Positions 24,359 through 33,589 of a stretch of DNA of 40,014 nt are shown in pieces. The DNA is taken from assembly GCF_900609055.1 (NCBI RefSeq), contig NZ_UXAW01000072.1, positions 1 through 40,014 on the forward strand, written 5' to 3'. Every line of letters begins with the position of its first letter. Position 1 is the stretch's first letter. This stretch comes from Pseudogemmobacter humi (GTDB lineage: Bacteria; Pseudomonadota; Alphaproteobacteria; Rhodobacterales; Rhodobacteraceae). Under the pieces are notes generated by a model, which worked only from the letters and a program-made list of their open reading frames with translations, made no database searches and was not told the origin of the DNA. The position numbers were made by a program, and so were the translations under genes.

Positions 24359-24383
24359 CCCCAGGGCGCGAGAGGGAATATCC

Positions 24384-25190
24384 ATGGAAAACATCGCGCA
24401 GGACGGGATCGTCCTTTTGGGCTGCGGCAAGATGGGCTCGGCGCTGCTTGCGGGCTGGCTGAAGGCCGGGCTGCCCGCGCAATCGGCCTGGGTGATCGAG
24501 CCCCATCCGTCAGACTGGCTGAAGGGTGCCGGTGTGCATCTGAACGAAGGTCTGCCGCCCGCCCCCGCGGTCGCGCTGCTGGCGGTCAAGCCGCAGATGA
24601 TGGGCGCGGCGCTGCCCGCGCTCCAGGCGCTCGGGAATGGGCGGACGCTGTTCATCTCGGTCGCCGCCGGGACCACGATCGCCACGCTGGAGACGGTGCT
24701 GGGCGCCAGGACCCCGGTGGTGCGGGTGATGCCGAACACGCCGGCGATGGTCGGGCGCGGCATCTCGGGGCTGGTCGGCAACGCCCATGCCGGCGCGGTG
24801 GGGGTCGCCACCGCGACCGGGCTGATGCAGGCCGTGGGCGAGGTGGTCGAACTGGAGACCGAGGCGCAGATCGATGCGGTCACGGCCGTTTCGGGTTCCG
24901 GCCCGGCTTATGTCTTCCATCTGATCGAGGCGCTGGCGGCCGCGGGCGAAGCCGAGGGGCTGGCGCCCGAGGTGGCGATGAAACTCGCCCGTGCCACAGT
25001 GACCGGCGCCGGGGAACTCGCGCATCGCAGCGCGGACAGCGCCGAACAACTGCGGATCAACGTCACCTCGCCGGGCGGCACCACTGCGGCGGCTCTGGCC
25101 GTGCTGATGGAGCCGGAAACCGGCTTCCCGGCGCTTTTGCGCCGCGCGGTGCAGGCGGCAGCGGAACGCGGGCGGGAGCTGGGAAAATGA
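24384..25190 (+). CDS. proC: Pyrroline-5-carboxylate reductase
   Basis: 268 residues; catalyses the last step of proline synthesis with NAD(P)H. Rossmann start GIVLLGCGKMGSALLAGWL, the loop VALLAVKPQMM, VMPNTPAMVGRGISGL and the C-terminal dimer signature GSGPAYVFHLIEAL followed by VTSPGGTTAAAL. Full length. The stop overlaps the csaA ATG (ATGA, 25187-25190). Confidence 0.96.
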   Translation: MENIAQDGIVLLGCGKMGSALLAGWLKAGLPAQSAWVIEPHPSDWLKGAGVHLNEGLPPAPAVALLAVKPQMMGAALPALQALGNGRTLFISVAAGTTIATLETVLGARTPVVRVMPNTPAMVGRGISGLVGNAHAGAVGVATATGLMQAVGEVVELETEAQIDAVTAVSGSGPAYVFHLIEALAAAGEAEGLAPEVAMKLARATVTGAGELAHRSADSAEQLRINVTSPGGTTAAALAVLMEPETGFPALLRRAVQAAAERGRELGK

Positions 25191-25519
25191 TCATCTACGA
25201 GGATTTCGCGAAGGTCGATATCCGCGTCGGCCGGATCGTCGAGGCCGAACCCTTCCCCGAAGCGCGCAAACCCGCCTACAAGCTGCGGGTCGATTTCGGA
25301 CCGGAAATCGGTGTGAAACGCTCCTCGGCGCAGATCACGAAACACTACCGGCTGGAGGATCTGCCCGGCCGCCAGGTGCTGGCGGTGGTGAACTTCCCGC
25401 CGCGCCAGATCGGCCCGGTGCGCTCGGAAGTGCTGGTGCTGGGCGTGCCCGATGCCGAGGGCGAGGTGGTGCTGCTGACACCTTCGTCCGAAGTGCCGCC
25501 CGGCGGCCGGATGTTCTGA
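25187..25519 (+). CDS. csaA: tRNA-binding protein, CsaA type
   Basis: 110 residues, a single OB-fold EMAP-II-like tRNA-binding domain. Visible: DFAKVDIRVGRIVEAEPFPE, KPAYKLRVDFG, KRSSAQITKHY, QVLAVVNFPPRQIG and the ending TPSSEVPPGGRMF, a close match to CsaA. Such proteins bind tRNA non-specifically as dimers and have been linked to chaperone or secretion roles in Bacillus. It is translationally coupled to proC. Confidence 0.93.
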   Translation: MIIYEDFAKVDIRVGRIVEAEPFPEARKPAYKLRVDFGPEIGVKRSSAQITKHYRLEDLPGRQVLAVVNFPPRQIGPVRSEVLVLGVPDAEGEVVLLTPSSEVPPGGRMF

Positions 25520-25623
25520 CCCCGCGCAGGCTTTCCCTTTCACCACATTGCAGAGCGGAAACCGCGGCGTTTCGGGGCGGCGGTTTTACCTTTCCCGACC
25601 ACAGCCTGTCATGGCCGACGAAA

Positions 25624-25687
25624 GAGGGGGCCCTGCCCCCTCGGAGCTTACGCTCCTCACCCCCGGGATATTTTCAGACAGAAAATG
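25624..25687 (+). repeat. Dispersed intergenic repeat, copy 2 (GATATTT/ACAGAAAATG type)
   Basis: Hairpin 1 GAGGGGGC/GCCCCCTC (25624-25631, 25635-25642), hairpin 2 GGAGC/GCTCC (25643-25647, 25652-25656), then CACCCCCGGGATATTTTCAG and ACAGAAAATG. It is sense-oriented behind csaA and could serve as its transcript end. Confidence 0.8.
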
Positions 25688-25765
25688 AACAGAAGCGGCG
25701 CCGGTGGAGCTCTCGCTGCCTACGGCGCCACGAGGGACCGGCCAGTCAGAGTGCCGCGCCCCTGT

Positions 25766-25807
25766 CATTTTCTGTCCTTAAATATCCCCGCCGGAGGCAT
25801 CCGCCGG
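25766..25807 (-). repeat. Dispersed intergenic repeat, copy 3 (GATATTT/ACAGAAAATG type)
   Basis: Read on the minus strand: GGCGGATGCCTCCGGCGGGG, ATATTTAAGG, ACAGAAAATG. It is sense-oriented behind the fadJ-type gene and matches copy 2 over the GGATATTT...ACAGAAAATG tail, making an inverted pair. Confidence 0.8.
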
Positions 25808-25833
25808 TCTGCCACGGGCGACCGGCGGAACAG

Positions 25834-28023
25834 TCAGGCCGCCTGTTTCCCCGCGCCGAAGCGGGCGTAGAAGGTTTCCCCTGCCTCGGCCATCTCGCGC
25901 AGGAGAGCGGGCGCCTCGAAACGGTGGCCGAACTGCGCCGTCAGCTCGCGGCAGAGTTTCAGCGCAGCACCCGCACCGATCATGTCGAGCCAGGAGAACG
26001 GGCCGCCCGACCACGGCGCGAAGCCCCAGCCGAGGATCGCGCCCACATCGCCCTCGCGGATGTCGGTCAGCACGCCGTCTTCCAGCGCCCGCACCGCCTC
26101 CAGCACCTGGGCGAACAGCAGGCGATGCTGCACATCGGCCAGCGAGGGCTGCACCTTGTCGAGCGGGTATTTCCGCGCCAGCCCCTCCCAGATCTCCAGC
26201 CGCTCGCCCTTGTCGGAATAGGCGTAGAAACCGGCGTTGTTCTTGCGGCCCATACGGCCCTGGTCGGCCATCCAGAACAGCACCTTGTCCACCGCCTCGT
26301 CGGGGTAATCGCTGCCCATCGCCGCTTTCGTGGCCTTCGCGATCTTCACCCCGAGTTCGATCGAGGTCTCATCGACCAGTTGCAGTGGCCCGAGCGGCAT
26401 GCCGACCAGCTTCGCGGCATTCTCGATCAGCGCGGGCGAGACCCCTTCGGCCACCATGCGGATCCCCTCGTTGATATAGGGGATGATGCAGCGGTTGGCG
26501 TAGAAGAAACGCGCGTCGTTCACCACGATGGGCGTCTTGCGGATCTGGCGCACGAAATCCAGAGCGCGGGCCACCGCGAGATCGCCGGTCTCGCGGCCGC
26601 GGATGATCTCGACCAGCATCATCTTGTCGACGGGAGAGAAGAAATGGATGCCGATGAAACGGTCGGGCCGCACGCTCGCGCGTGCCAGCCCGGTGATCGG
26701 CAGGGTCGAGGTGTTGGTGGCGAAGACCGCGCCCTCGCCCGCCGCGCCCTCGGCTTTTTTGGTGACCTCGGCTTTGACCTTCGGATCCTCGAACACCGCC
26801 TCGACGATCAGATCCACGCCGGCGAGCCGCGCGTAATCGGTGGTGGCCGTGATGCGGCCCAGCACTTCTTCCTTCTTCGCGGGCGTGACCTTGCCGCGCT
26901 TCACCCCCTTGTCGAGCAGGCTTTCGGAATGGGCGCGGCCGCGGTCGGCGCCCTCCTGGCTCGCGTCGATCAGCACGACCTCGATCCCGGCGTTCGCCGC
27001 TACATAGGCGATGCCTGCGCCCATCATCCCGGCGCCGAGGACGCCGAGCCGCTTCACGCTCTGATCGGGCACATCGGGCCGGTTCGCACCTTTTTCCAGC
27101 GCCTCCTTGTTGATGAACAGGCTGCGGATCATCGCGCTGGACGAGGGGTTCAGCAGCACCGAGGTGAACTGCCGCGCCTCGATCTTCAGCGCCTGATCGA
27201 AGGGGACCAGCGCGCCCTCATAGACCGCAGAAAGCAGCGCCTTCGCCGCCGGATAGACGCCTTGCGTCTTCGCATGGACCATGGCCGAGGCGCCGACGAA
27301 GGTCATGAACCCGGCCGGATGATAGGGCGCGCCACCGGGCATCTTGTAGCCCTTGGCGTCCCAGGGCTTGACCAGGTCTGCTTCTTTGGCGTTCAGGACC
27401 CAATCCTTCGCACGATCCATGATCCGATTGGCTGGCATCACCTCGTCGATCAGCCCGGCAGCCTTTGCCGCGACAGGATCCGAGAGCTTCCCTTCCAGCA
27501 GGAACGGCGCCGCCATCATCGCGCCGAGTTTGCGCGAGACGCGGGTGGTGCCGCCGCCGCCGGGGAAGATGCCGACCATGATCTCGGGCAGGCCGATCTT
27601 CGCCTTTGCATTATCAGCGGCAAAGATGCGATGCGTCGCCAGCGGCAGTTCCAGCCCGATGCCCAGCGCGGTGCCCGGCAGAACCGAGACGATCGGCTTG
27701 CCGCCCTTCTTGGTCCTGAAGTCCATCCCGGCAAGTTCGATCTTCCTGAGCACCCCGTGCATCTTCATCACGCCGTCGAAGATCGCCTGCGCGCCGCCCG
27801 CCTGCATCCCGGCCAGCACGTTCAGATCCATCCCGCCGGCGAAATCCTTCTTGCCCGAGGTGATGATGACGCCCTTCACGCCCTCATCCGCCAGCGCCTT
27901 GTCGATCAGCGCGTCAAGCTCGGCGAAAGCCTCCATCGACATGACGTTCATCGACTTGCCGGGCACGTCCCAGGTGATCACGGCCACGCCGTCTGCGTCC
28001 AGGGTCCAGGTGAAATCAGCCAT
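25834..28023 (-). CDS. fadJ: Multifunctional fatty-acid oxidation protein (enoyl-CoA hydratase / 3-hydroxyacyl-CoA dehydrogenase)
   Basis: 729 residues, the alpha subunit of a trifunctional beta-oxidation enzyme. The N-terminal crotonase domain (about 1-190) hydrates enoyl-CoA: KKDFAGGMDLNVLAG forms part of the oxyanion region and GTALGIGLELPLATH follows. The dehydrogenase part starts near 322 with the NAD loop LGVLGAGMMGAGIAYVAANA; the catalytic His is in FIGIHFFSPVDKMMLVEII, and ANRCIIPYINEGIRM opens the C-terminal domain. The ATG overlaps the cupin stop by 8 bases. It forms thiolase-cupin-fadJ, so the alpha and beta subunits are co-expressed in reverse of the E. coli fadBA order. FadJ versus FadB cannot be settled by eye. 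Confidence 0.93.
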   Translation of the reverse strand: MADFTWTLDADGVAVITWDVPGKSMNVMSMEAFAELDALIDKALADEGVKGVIITSGKKDFAGGMDLNVLAGMQAGGAQAIFDGVMKMHGVLRKIELAGMDFRTKKGGKPIVSVLPGTALGIGLELPLATHRIFAADNAKAKIGLPEIMVGIFPGGGGTTRVSRKLGAMMAAPFLLEGKLSDPVAAKAAGLIDEVMPANRIMDRAKDWVLNAKEADLVKPWDAKGYKMPGGAPYHPAGFMTFVGASAMVHAKTQGVYPAAKALLSAVYEGALVPFDQALKIEARQFTSVLLNPSSSAMIRSLFINKEALEKGANRPDVPDQSVKRLGVLGAGMMGAGIAYVAANAGIEVVLIDASQEGADRGRAHSESLLDKGVKRGKVTPAKKEEVLGRITATTDYARLAGVDLIVEAVFEDPKVKAEVTKKAEGAAGEGAVFATNTSTLPITGLARASVRPDRFIGIHFFSPVDKMMLVEIIRGRETGDLAVARALDFVRQIRKTPIVVNDARFFYANRCIIPYINEGIRMVAEGVSPALIENAAKLVGMPLGPLQLVDETSIELGVKIAKATKAAMGSDYPDEAVDKVLFWMADQGRMGRKNNAGFYAYSDKGERLEIWEGLARKYPLDKVQPSLADVQHRLLFAQVLEAVRALEDGVLTDIREGDVGAILGWGFAPWSGGPFSWLDMIGAGAALKLCRELTAQFGHRFEAPALLREMAEAGETFYARFGAGKQAA

Positions 28024-28497
28024 TGTTCTCTCCCTCGGGCTGGTAGGGGCGCCCGTCCTTGTGGGTATATGTCGCGGTGCCGTCCTTCAGATGCAGCACC
28101 AGATCGACATCGGAATAGGTGGCGACCTCCTCGCGGGCTTTCGAGCCGATGGCGAGGAAGACGGCGGGCGTGTCGCCCCGGTTGACAAGGTGATGGCCGT
28201 CGGGCCTGTTCGCCGGGAAGCCGACGCAATCGCCCGGGTGCATGATCTCTTCGCCGTCATCGGTGAGCAGCACGCATTCGCCCGAGATCACCATGACGAA
28301 TTCGTCCTCGGCCCGGTGCCAGTGGCGCAAAGACGACAGCGCGCCGGGTTTCAGCGTCACCAGATTGACGCCGAACTGGGTCAGCCCCGCCGCCTCGCCG
28401 AGCCGCAGCGAGGACCGGCCCTGCATCATCCCGGCGTAAGGCGCGGGATAGATCGAGCCGGTCTTGAGCGGCACTTTCGCGAAGTCGAGCTTTTTCA

Positions 28498-28498
<1 letters not shown>
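28016..28498 (-). CDS. Cupin domain-containing protein
   Basis: 160 residues from the ATG at 28498, which overlaps the thiolase stop as TGATG; a GTG one codon earlier is possible. One cupin beta-barrel: motif 1 is RHWHRAEDEFVMVISGE (GxHxHxxxxExxxVxxG-like, two His and Glu as metal ligands) and motif 2 is PGDCVGFPANRPDGHHLVN. It ends in a polar tail YTHKDGRPYQPEGE. The substrate is unknown. Its position between thiolase and fadJ, overlapping both, suggests a role in acyl-CoA use or sensing, which is inference only. Similar proteins are often annotated simply as cupin. Confidence 0.88.
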
Positions 28499-29709
<1,211 letters not shown>

Positions 29710-29772
29710 GTCGTCTCCTCCGGGTTCCGGCGGGCGGCCCGGGGAATCGCGCGGGCCATCCGTGAAGTCTGT

Positions 29773-29833
29773 CGCGCCCCCTTCGGGGCGCGCGGTTGCA
29801 CTTATTCTCGCCCGTCCGGGGCGCCTCGTGCAA
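29773..29833 (-). promoter_or_regulatory. Upstream region of fadA: hairpin and TTGCAC/GTGCAA inverted pair
   Basis: TTGCAC (29796-29801) and GTGCAA (29828-29833) form an inverted pair about three helical turns apart, 87 to 124 bases before the fadA start. Beside it is a perfect hairpin CGCGCCCC/GGGGCGCG (29773-29780, 29785-29792). On the minus strand TTGCAC followed 18 bases later by GAGAAT could be a weak sigma-70 promoter. The assignment as an operator is a guess. Confidence 0.3.
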
Positions 29834-29874
29834 TTCTTTCGCCGCGTCACGACGCGCGGCAAAATGCGCGGGCG

Positions 29875-30522
29875 TCAGGCGCGGCCGGTCTGACGGTCGG
29901 ACGGGCGGCCCGGCATCAGATCATAAGGATGGCCCCAGCCGGGCAGCGCCGCGATCCGGCTCAGCCAGCGGTCGATCCCCGGCCATTCGCTGCGGTCAAA
30001 GCCGAAGGGCTCGGGGTAATACAGATAGGAACAGAGCGAGAAATCCGCGATGGTCGGGCCCTCGCCTACCACCCAGTCGCGCGCGGCGAGGTGGTCGTTC
30101 AGCACCTGATAAGCCGCCCGCAGCCTGCGCTGCTGGAAGCCGATCACCTCCTGCGGGCGCTTGTCGGGGGCCAGGAAATTCATCAGGAACCGCGTGGTGC
30201 CGATCTGGCCCGAGAATTTGTGATTGTCCCAGAACAGCCAGCGCAGGATCTCGTCTGCCTCGCTGGCATCCTCTCCGCCGAACCGTCCGGTGCGTTGCGC
30301 GAGATGGAGCAGCATGACGCCCGACTGGGTGAGGATGCGGCCGTCGAGGTCGAGCACCGGCACCTCGCCCATCGGATTGAGCGCGAGGAAAGCGGGGCTC
30401 CTCGCCTCACCGTTGAAGAAATCGACAAAGACCGGCTGCCATCTGGTGCCGGTGAGCGTCAGCATCAGCGCCACCCGGTAGGAATTGCCGCTTTCGCCGA
30501 AACACCAGAGCTTTGCCGTCAT
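29875..30522 (-). CDS. Glutathione S-transferase family protein
   Basis: 215 residues from the ATG at 30522, preceded by CAGGAGAT. The N-terminal thioredoxin-like domain reads WCFGESGNSYRVALMLTLTG, with the Ser of GESGNS in the GST catalytic position, then NPMGEVPVLDLDGRILTQSG with the cis-Pro and the Gln/Ser pair contacting glutathione. The helical domain includes DWVVGEGPTIADFSLCSYLY, the usual N-capping box with Asp. It lies 165 bases upstream of, and co-directional with, the fadA operon; a physiological link is not evident. Confidence 0.88.
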   Translation of the reverse strand: MTAKLWCFGESGNSYRVALMLTLTGTRWQPVFVDFFNGEARSPAFLALNPMGEVPVLDLDGRILTQSGVMLLHLAQRTGRFGGEDASEADEILRWLFWDNHKFSGQIGTTRFLMNFLAPDKRPQEVIGFQQRRLRAAYQVLNDHLAARDWVVGEGPTIADFSLCSYLYYPEPFGFDRSEWPGIDRWLSRIAALPGWGHPYDLMPGRPSDRQTGRA

Positions 30523-30571
30523 CGCGATCTCCTGTAATCCGCAGGGGAAGCGGGGGTTCCCCTCCCCGAGA

Positions 30572-30641
30572 CCATTGGTTTCCCGAACCAATGGCGAAAT
30601 CAATGGCCTCGCCCGCATGGGTATTTGGATCAGGGTGAAAG
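30572..30641 (+). repeat. Dispersed intergenic repeat, copy 4 (GTATTT/CAGGGTGAAA type)
   Basis: A perfect 9-base hairpin CCATTGGTT/AACCAATGG (30572-30580, 30586-30594) is followed 21 bases later by CATGGGTATTTGGAT and CAGGGTGAAAG (to 30641). It is upstream of, and opposite to, the GST gene. Confidence 0.7.
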
Positions 30642-30790
30642 AGGGTTTCGTTAACCTCGCCGTTCCAAACTCCGGCTTGCAGCCCAGGCCCGAGAGCCGA
30701 TGACGGCTCGGGGAGAAACCCCGCTCCGAAGCCCCGGACCACCAAAACGGACAGTCGCAGCGGCACGGATCGGTCTTTATGGGTCCTGGC

Positions 30791-30832
30791 TTTTCATCCT
30801 GACCCAAATACCCCCGCCGGAGGCATCCGCCG
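30791..30832 (-). repeat. Dispersed intergenic repeat, copy 5 (GTATTT/CAGGATGAAA type)
   Basis: On the minus strand: GGCGGATGCCTCCGGCGGGG, GTATTTGGGT, CAGGATGAAAA. It starts 18 bases behind the small gene that ends at 30851, in sense orientation. Confidence 0.8.
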
Positions 30833-30850
30833 TTTCCGCCCGTGCCACGC

Positions 30851-31063
30851 TCACCGCTTGCGCGCCTCCAGTTCTGAATTGAACAGTCGCAGCCGGTGGG
30901 TCAGGTTGTCGCCGTTCACCACGCTGTCGAAATGCTCGAACAGGAAGGAGAGCGCTTCGCCCTCGTCCAGACCCGCCTCGGTGGCGAAGCGTTTCAGCCG
31001 GCGGTAGCCGTCCTCGGTCATCGCGACCGGGAAGCGGCGGGTCAGGCGGAAGCGTTTGGGCAT
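30851..31063 (-). CDS. Small basic protein, possibly ribbon-helix-helix-like
   Basis: 70 residues. A basic start (PKRFRLTRRFPVAM) could form a beta-strand, followed by two predicted helices (DGYRRLKRFATEAG and DEGEALSFLFEHFDSVV), the outline of a ribbon-helix-helix DNA-binding or antitoxin-like protein, though no signature is decisive. Its ATG overlaps the stop of the small membrane protein upstream (TGATG, 31065-31061), so it is translationally coupled and belongs to the acyl-CoA dehydrogenase operon. There is no toxin partner. Possible autoregulator of the operon; function unknown. Confidence 0.65.
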   Translation of the reverse strand: MPKRFRLTRRFPVAMTEDGYRRLKRFATEAGLDEGEALSFLFEHFDSVVNGDNLTHRLRLFNSELEARKR

Positions 31064-31275
31064 CAGGGTATCCTCCGGCGCAGGAACGCGGTCAGCACGA
31101 AAACCGCGGCCGCGCCGGCAAACACCCGGAGCCCGCCGCGAAAGCCGGGATCCGAGGCTCCGGTTCCCGGCTCACCCGTAATCTCCACCGAAACGAAGTG
31201 AAACGCCATCCACAACAGCGCGCCGATTCCCACGATCGTGGCGAGCAGCAGCACAAGTTCGGCCAGCGATTTCAT
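31063..31275 (-). CDS. Small membrane protein of unknown function
   Basis: 70 residues: a membrane helix at about 5-28 (ELVLLLATIVGIGALLWMAF), a short Gly/Pro-rich polar loop (TGEPGTGASDPGFRGG) and a second helix at about 49-65 (VFAGAAAVFVLTAFL), with a basic RRRIP tail. It begins 3 bases after the acyl-CoA dehydrogenase stop and overlaps the next small gene, so it is probably a real co-translated gene. I do not recognise a family. Confidence 0.65.
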   Translation of the reverse strand: MKSLAELVLLLATIVGIGALLWMAFHFVSVEITGEPGTGASDPGFRGGLRVFAGAAAVFVLTAFLRRRIP

Positions 31276-31278
31276 CGC

Positions 31279-33054
31279 TCAGAATGCCTCGGGCGCCAGC
31301 GCCATCACCGGCTCCGCACCGGATTCGATCCGCGCCAGATGCGTCGCGCAACCGGGCAGCTGACGCGCCATGTAATAGCGGCCGGTGGCGATCTTGGTCT
31401 CGCAGAAGGCCTTGTCCGCCGTTCCGGCATCCAGCGCGGCATAAGCCGCCGCCGCCATCTTCGTCCACATCAGGCCGAGGCAGACATGGCCGGTCAGATG
31501 CAGGAAATCCGACGATCCGGCCAGCGCCGCATCAGGGGTCTTCATGCCGTTTTGCATGAAATACATCCCCGCCGCCTGCATCTGTTTCGACGCCACCTTC
31601 AGCGCATCGGTGAAGGGTTTCATCCGCTCGTCGCCGTCATGCGCCTTGCATTCGGCCTTGACCAGCTCAAAAAAGGCCATGACGTGCTTGCCGCCGTCCT
31701 GCGCCAGTTTGCGGCCGACCAGATCCAGCGCCTGCACCCCGTTCGCGCCCTCGTAGATCATCGCGATCCGGGCGTCGCGGGCGAATTGCGACATGCCCTG
31801 TTCCTCGATATAGCCATGGCCGCCGAAGACCTGCTGGGCCTGAACCGCGGAGTCGAACCCCTTGTCGGTCTGGAAACCCTTGATCACCGGGGTCAGGAGC
31901 CCCACCAGCCCGTCGGCCGCGGCATCGTTCAGCCGGTGCGCCCGGTCGATCAGCGAAGCGCCCCAGAAGGTCAGCGCCCGCGCCCCTTCGACGAAACTCT
32001 TCTGATCCATCAGCATCCGGCGGATATCGGGATGGACGATCAGCGGATCGGCCGGCCCATCCGGGTTCTGCGCCCCGGTCACCGCCCGGCCCTGGAGCCG
32101 CTCTTTCGCGTAAATCACCGCGTTCTGATAGGCCGCCTCGGCCACCGCATAGCCTTGCAGGCCCACGCCGAGCCGCGCCTCGTTCATCATGGTGAACATG
32201 GCGCGCATGCCCTTGTGCAGATCGCCCAGAAGCCAGCCCTTCGCGCCGTCGTAGTTCATCACGCAGGTGGCGTTGCCGTGGATGCCCATCTTCTCCTCGA
32301 TCTTGCCGCAGGAGACGGCGTTGCGCTCGCCGAGGCTGCCGTCCGCGTTCACGAGGACTTTCGGCACGATGAAGAGCGAGACGCCTTTGGTGCCCTCACC
32401 GCCGCCGGGGGCGCGGGCCAGCACCAGATGGATGATGTTTTCCGCCAGATCATGCTCGCCCGCCGAGATGAAGATCTTCTGGCCGGTGATCAGATAGCTG
32501 CCATCCGGCTGCGGCTCGGCTTTGGTGCGCATCAGGCCCAGATCGGTGCCGCAATGCGGCTCGGTCAGGTTCATGGTGCCGGTCCAGTCGCAACTCGCCA
32601 GCTTCGGCAGATAGACGGCCTTCTGCTCCGGCGTGCCATGGGTGTGGATCGCGGAATAGGCGCCGTGGGTCAGGCCCTGATACATGTTGAAGGCCATATT
32701 CGCGCTGACGAAGATCTCGCCCACCGCCGTCTGCATCAGATAGGGCAGGCCCTGGCCGCCATATTCCGGGTCGCAGTCGAGCGCGGTCCAGCCGCCCTCT
32801 TTCATCGCGCGGAAGGCCTCGGCAAAGCCCTCGGGGGTGCGCACCACGCCGTTCTCCAGGTGGCAGCCCTCGCGGTCGCCCACCGCGTTCAGCGGCGCCA
32901 GCACCTCGGAGGCCACCTTGCCCGCCTCTTCCAGCACGGCCGAGGTGAAGCCCTCGTCCAGATCGGCGTAGCCGGGAATGTCCGAGGCCGGAACCTTCAG
33001 CACCTCCCTAAACAGGAACTGCATGTCGCGGAGGGGGGCGGTATAGCTGGTCAT
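31279..33054 (-). CDS. Acyl-CoA dehydrogenase (long form, C-terminal extension)
   Basis: 591 residues, longer than the usual 380-residue enzymes and in the size class that includes DmdC and other FAD-dependent dehydrogenases of alphaproteobacteria. FAD/substrate motifs: [47 protein letters not shown] and [26 protein letters not shown], where the Glu of IYEG is the catalytic-base position of this subfamily. The C-terminal helical extension runs from about 470. Chain-length preference cannot be read; fatty acid, branched-chain or methylmercaptopropionyl substrates are all possible. It is followed by two tiny genes and preceded 21 bases upstream by a MerR regulator gene. Confidence 0.92.
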   Translation of the reverse strand: MTSYTAPLRDMQFLFREVLKVPASDIPGYADLDEGFTSAVLEEAGKVASEVLAPLNAVGDREGCHLENGVVRTPEGFAEAFRAMKEGGWTALDCDPEYGGQGLPYLMQTAVGEIFVSANMAFNMYQGLTHGAYSAIHTHGTPEQKAVYLPKLASCDWTGTMNLTEPHCGTDLGLMRTKAEPQPDGSYLITGQKIFISAGEHDLAENIIHLVLARAPGGGEGTKGVSLFIVPKVLVNADGSLGERNAVSCGKIEEKMGIHGNATCVMNYDGAKGWLLGDLHKGMRAMFTMMNEARLGVGLQGYAVAEAAYQNAVIYAKERLQGRAVTGAQNPDGPADPLIVHPDIRRMLMDQKSFVEGARALTFWGASLIDRAHRLNDAAADGLVGLLTPVIKGFQTDKGFDSAVQAQQVFGGHGYIEEQGMSQFARDARIAMIYEGANGVQALDLVGRKLAQDGGKHVMAFFELVKAECKAHDGDERMKPFTDALKVASKQMQAAGMYFMQNGMKTPDAALAGSSDFLHLTGHVCLGLMWTKMAAAAYAALDAGTADKAFCETKIATGRYYMARQLPGCATHLARIESGAEPVMALAPEAF

Positions 33055-33075
33055 TGGTCTCTCCCTGAGGGCAGG

Positions 33076-33468
33076 TCAGTCGGCCGCGCGGGCGGCGGCG
33101 ATCATCATGGCGCCGGCGTCGAGTTCGGCCTTCAGTTCGGCGATGGCGATCTCAAGCTCGTCGCGCTGGTCTTCCATAAGGCGCAGACGCTCGCGCGCCA
33201 GATCGTAGGTGCTTTGCATCTGCGCCAGATTCGATCCTTCGCGGGCGTAGAGGTTCAGCATCTGGCGGATGTCTTCCAGGCTGAACCCGAAGCGCTTGCC
33301 GCGCAGGATCAGCTTCAGCCGCGCCCGGTCGCGCCGCGAATACAGCCGGCGCGAGCCCTGGCGTTCGGGACGGATCAGTTCCTTCGCCTCGTAGAAGCGC
33401 AGGGTCCGGGGGGTGACATCGAAAGCGTCGCACATCTCCCGGATGGTCATCAGATCGCTGGCGTTCAT
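33076..33468 (-). CDS. MerR-family transcriptional regulator
   Basis: 130 residues from the ATG at 33468; upstream in-frame sequence lacks family features and holds the operator. Winged helix-turn-helix at 7-75 (TIREMCDAFDVTPRTLRFYE, RRLYSRRDRARLKLILRGKR, GFSLEDIRQML) and a dimerising coiled coil at about 83-118. There are no metal-binding Cys residues, as in MerR regulators of acyl-CoA catabolism such as LiuR. It lies upstream of and co-directional with the acyl-CoA dehydrogenase (21-base gap), so it probably controls that operon and itself. It is a close paralogue of the regulator at 36954-37337. Confidence 0.9.
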   Translation of the reverse strand: MNASDLMTIREMCDAFDVTPRTLRFYEAKELIRPERQGSRRLYSRRDRARLKLILRGKRFGFSLEDIRQMLNLYAREGSNLAQMQSTYDLARERLRLMEDQRDELEIAIAELKAELDAGAMMIAAARAAD

Positions 33469-33536
33469 CCCCTGCCTTGTCCTGTCGCGGCTGCCTTTGT
33501 CAAAAATGGAGCATGGGGGTTTTGCTGGCAACAAAG

Positions 33537-33552
33537 TTGACGTTAACGTAAG
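33537..33552. promoter_or_regulatory. Palindromic candidate operator for the MerR regulator
   Basis: TTGACGTTAACGTAAG is a near-perfect dyad centred at 33544/33545. It resembles the ACGTwwACGT-type operators I recall for LiuR-like MerR regulators. A second AACGT lies about 11 bases further (near 33557). It sits about 70 bases before the regulator start, where a promoter is expected. Confidence 0.55.
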
Positions 33553-33589
33553 GCATAACGTCACGTCACGGCATTGCCCGCGCGGCCCT

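Larger units (their letters stand above)
25520..25833. other. 314-base spacer between convergent csaA and fadJ
   Basis: No gene is seen. It contains two repeat copies in opposite orientation, each downstream of and in line with its own gene, with 78 bases between them. The 78 bases hold no recognisable feature. Confidence 0.7.
30523..30850. other. 328-base spacer with two repeat copies
   Basis: Between the GST gene and a small minus-strand gene. It holds a plus-oriented repeat copy with a hairpin, and a minus-oriented copy directly behind the small gene. Apart from these and the GST ribosome site I see nothing. Confidence 0.7.
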
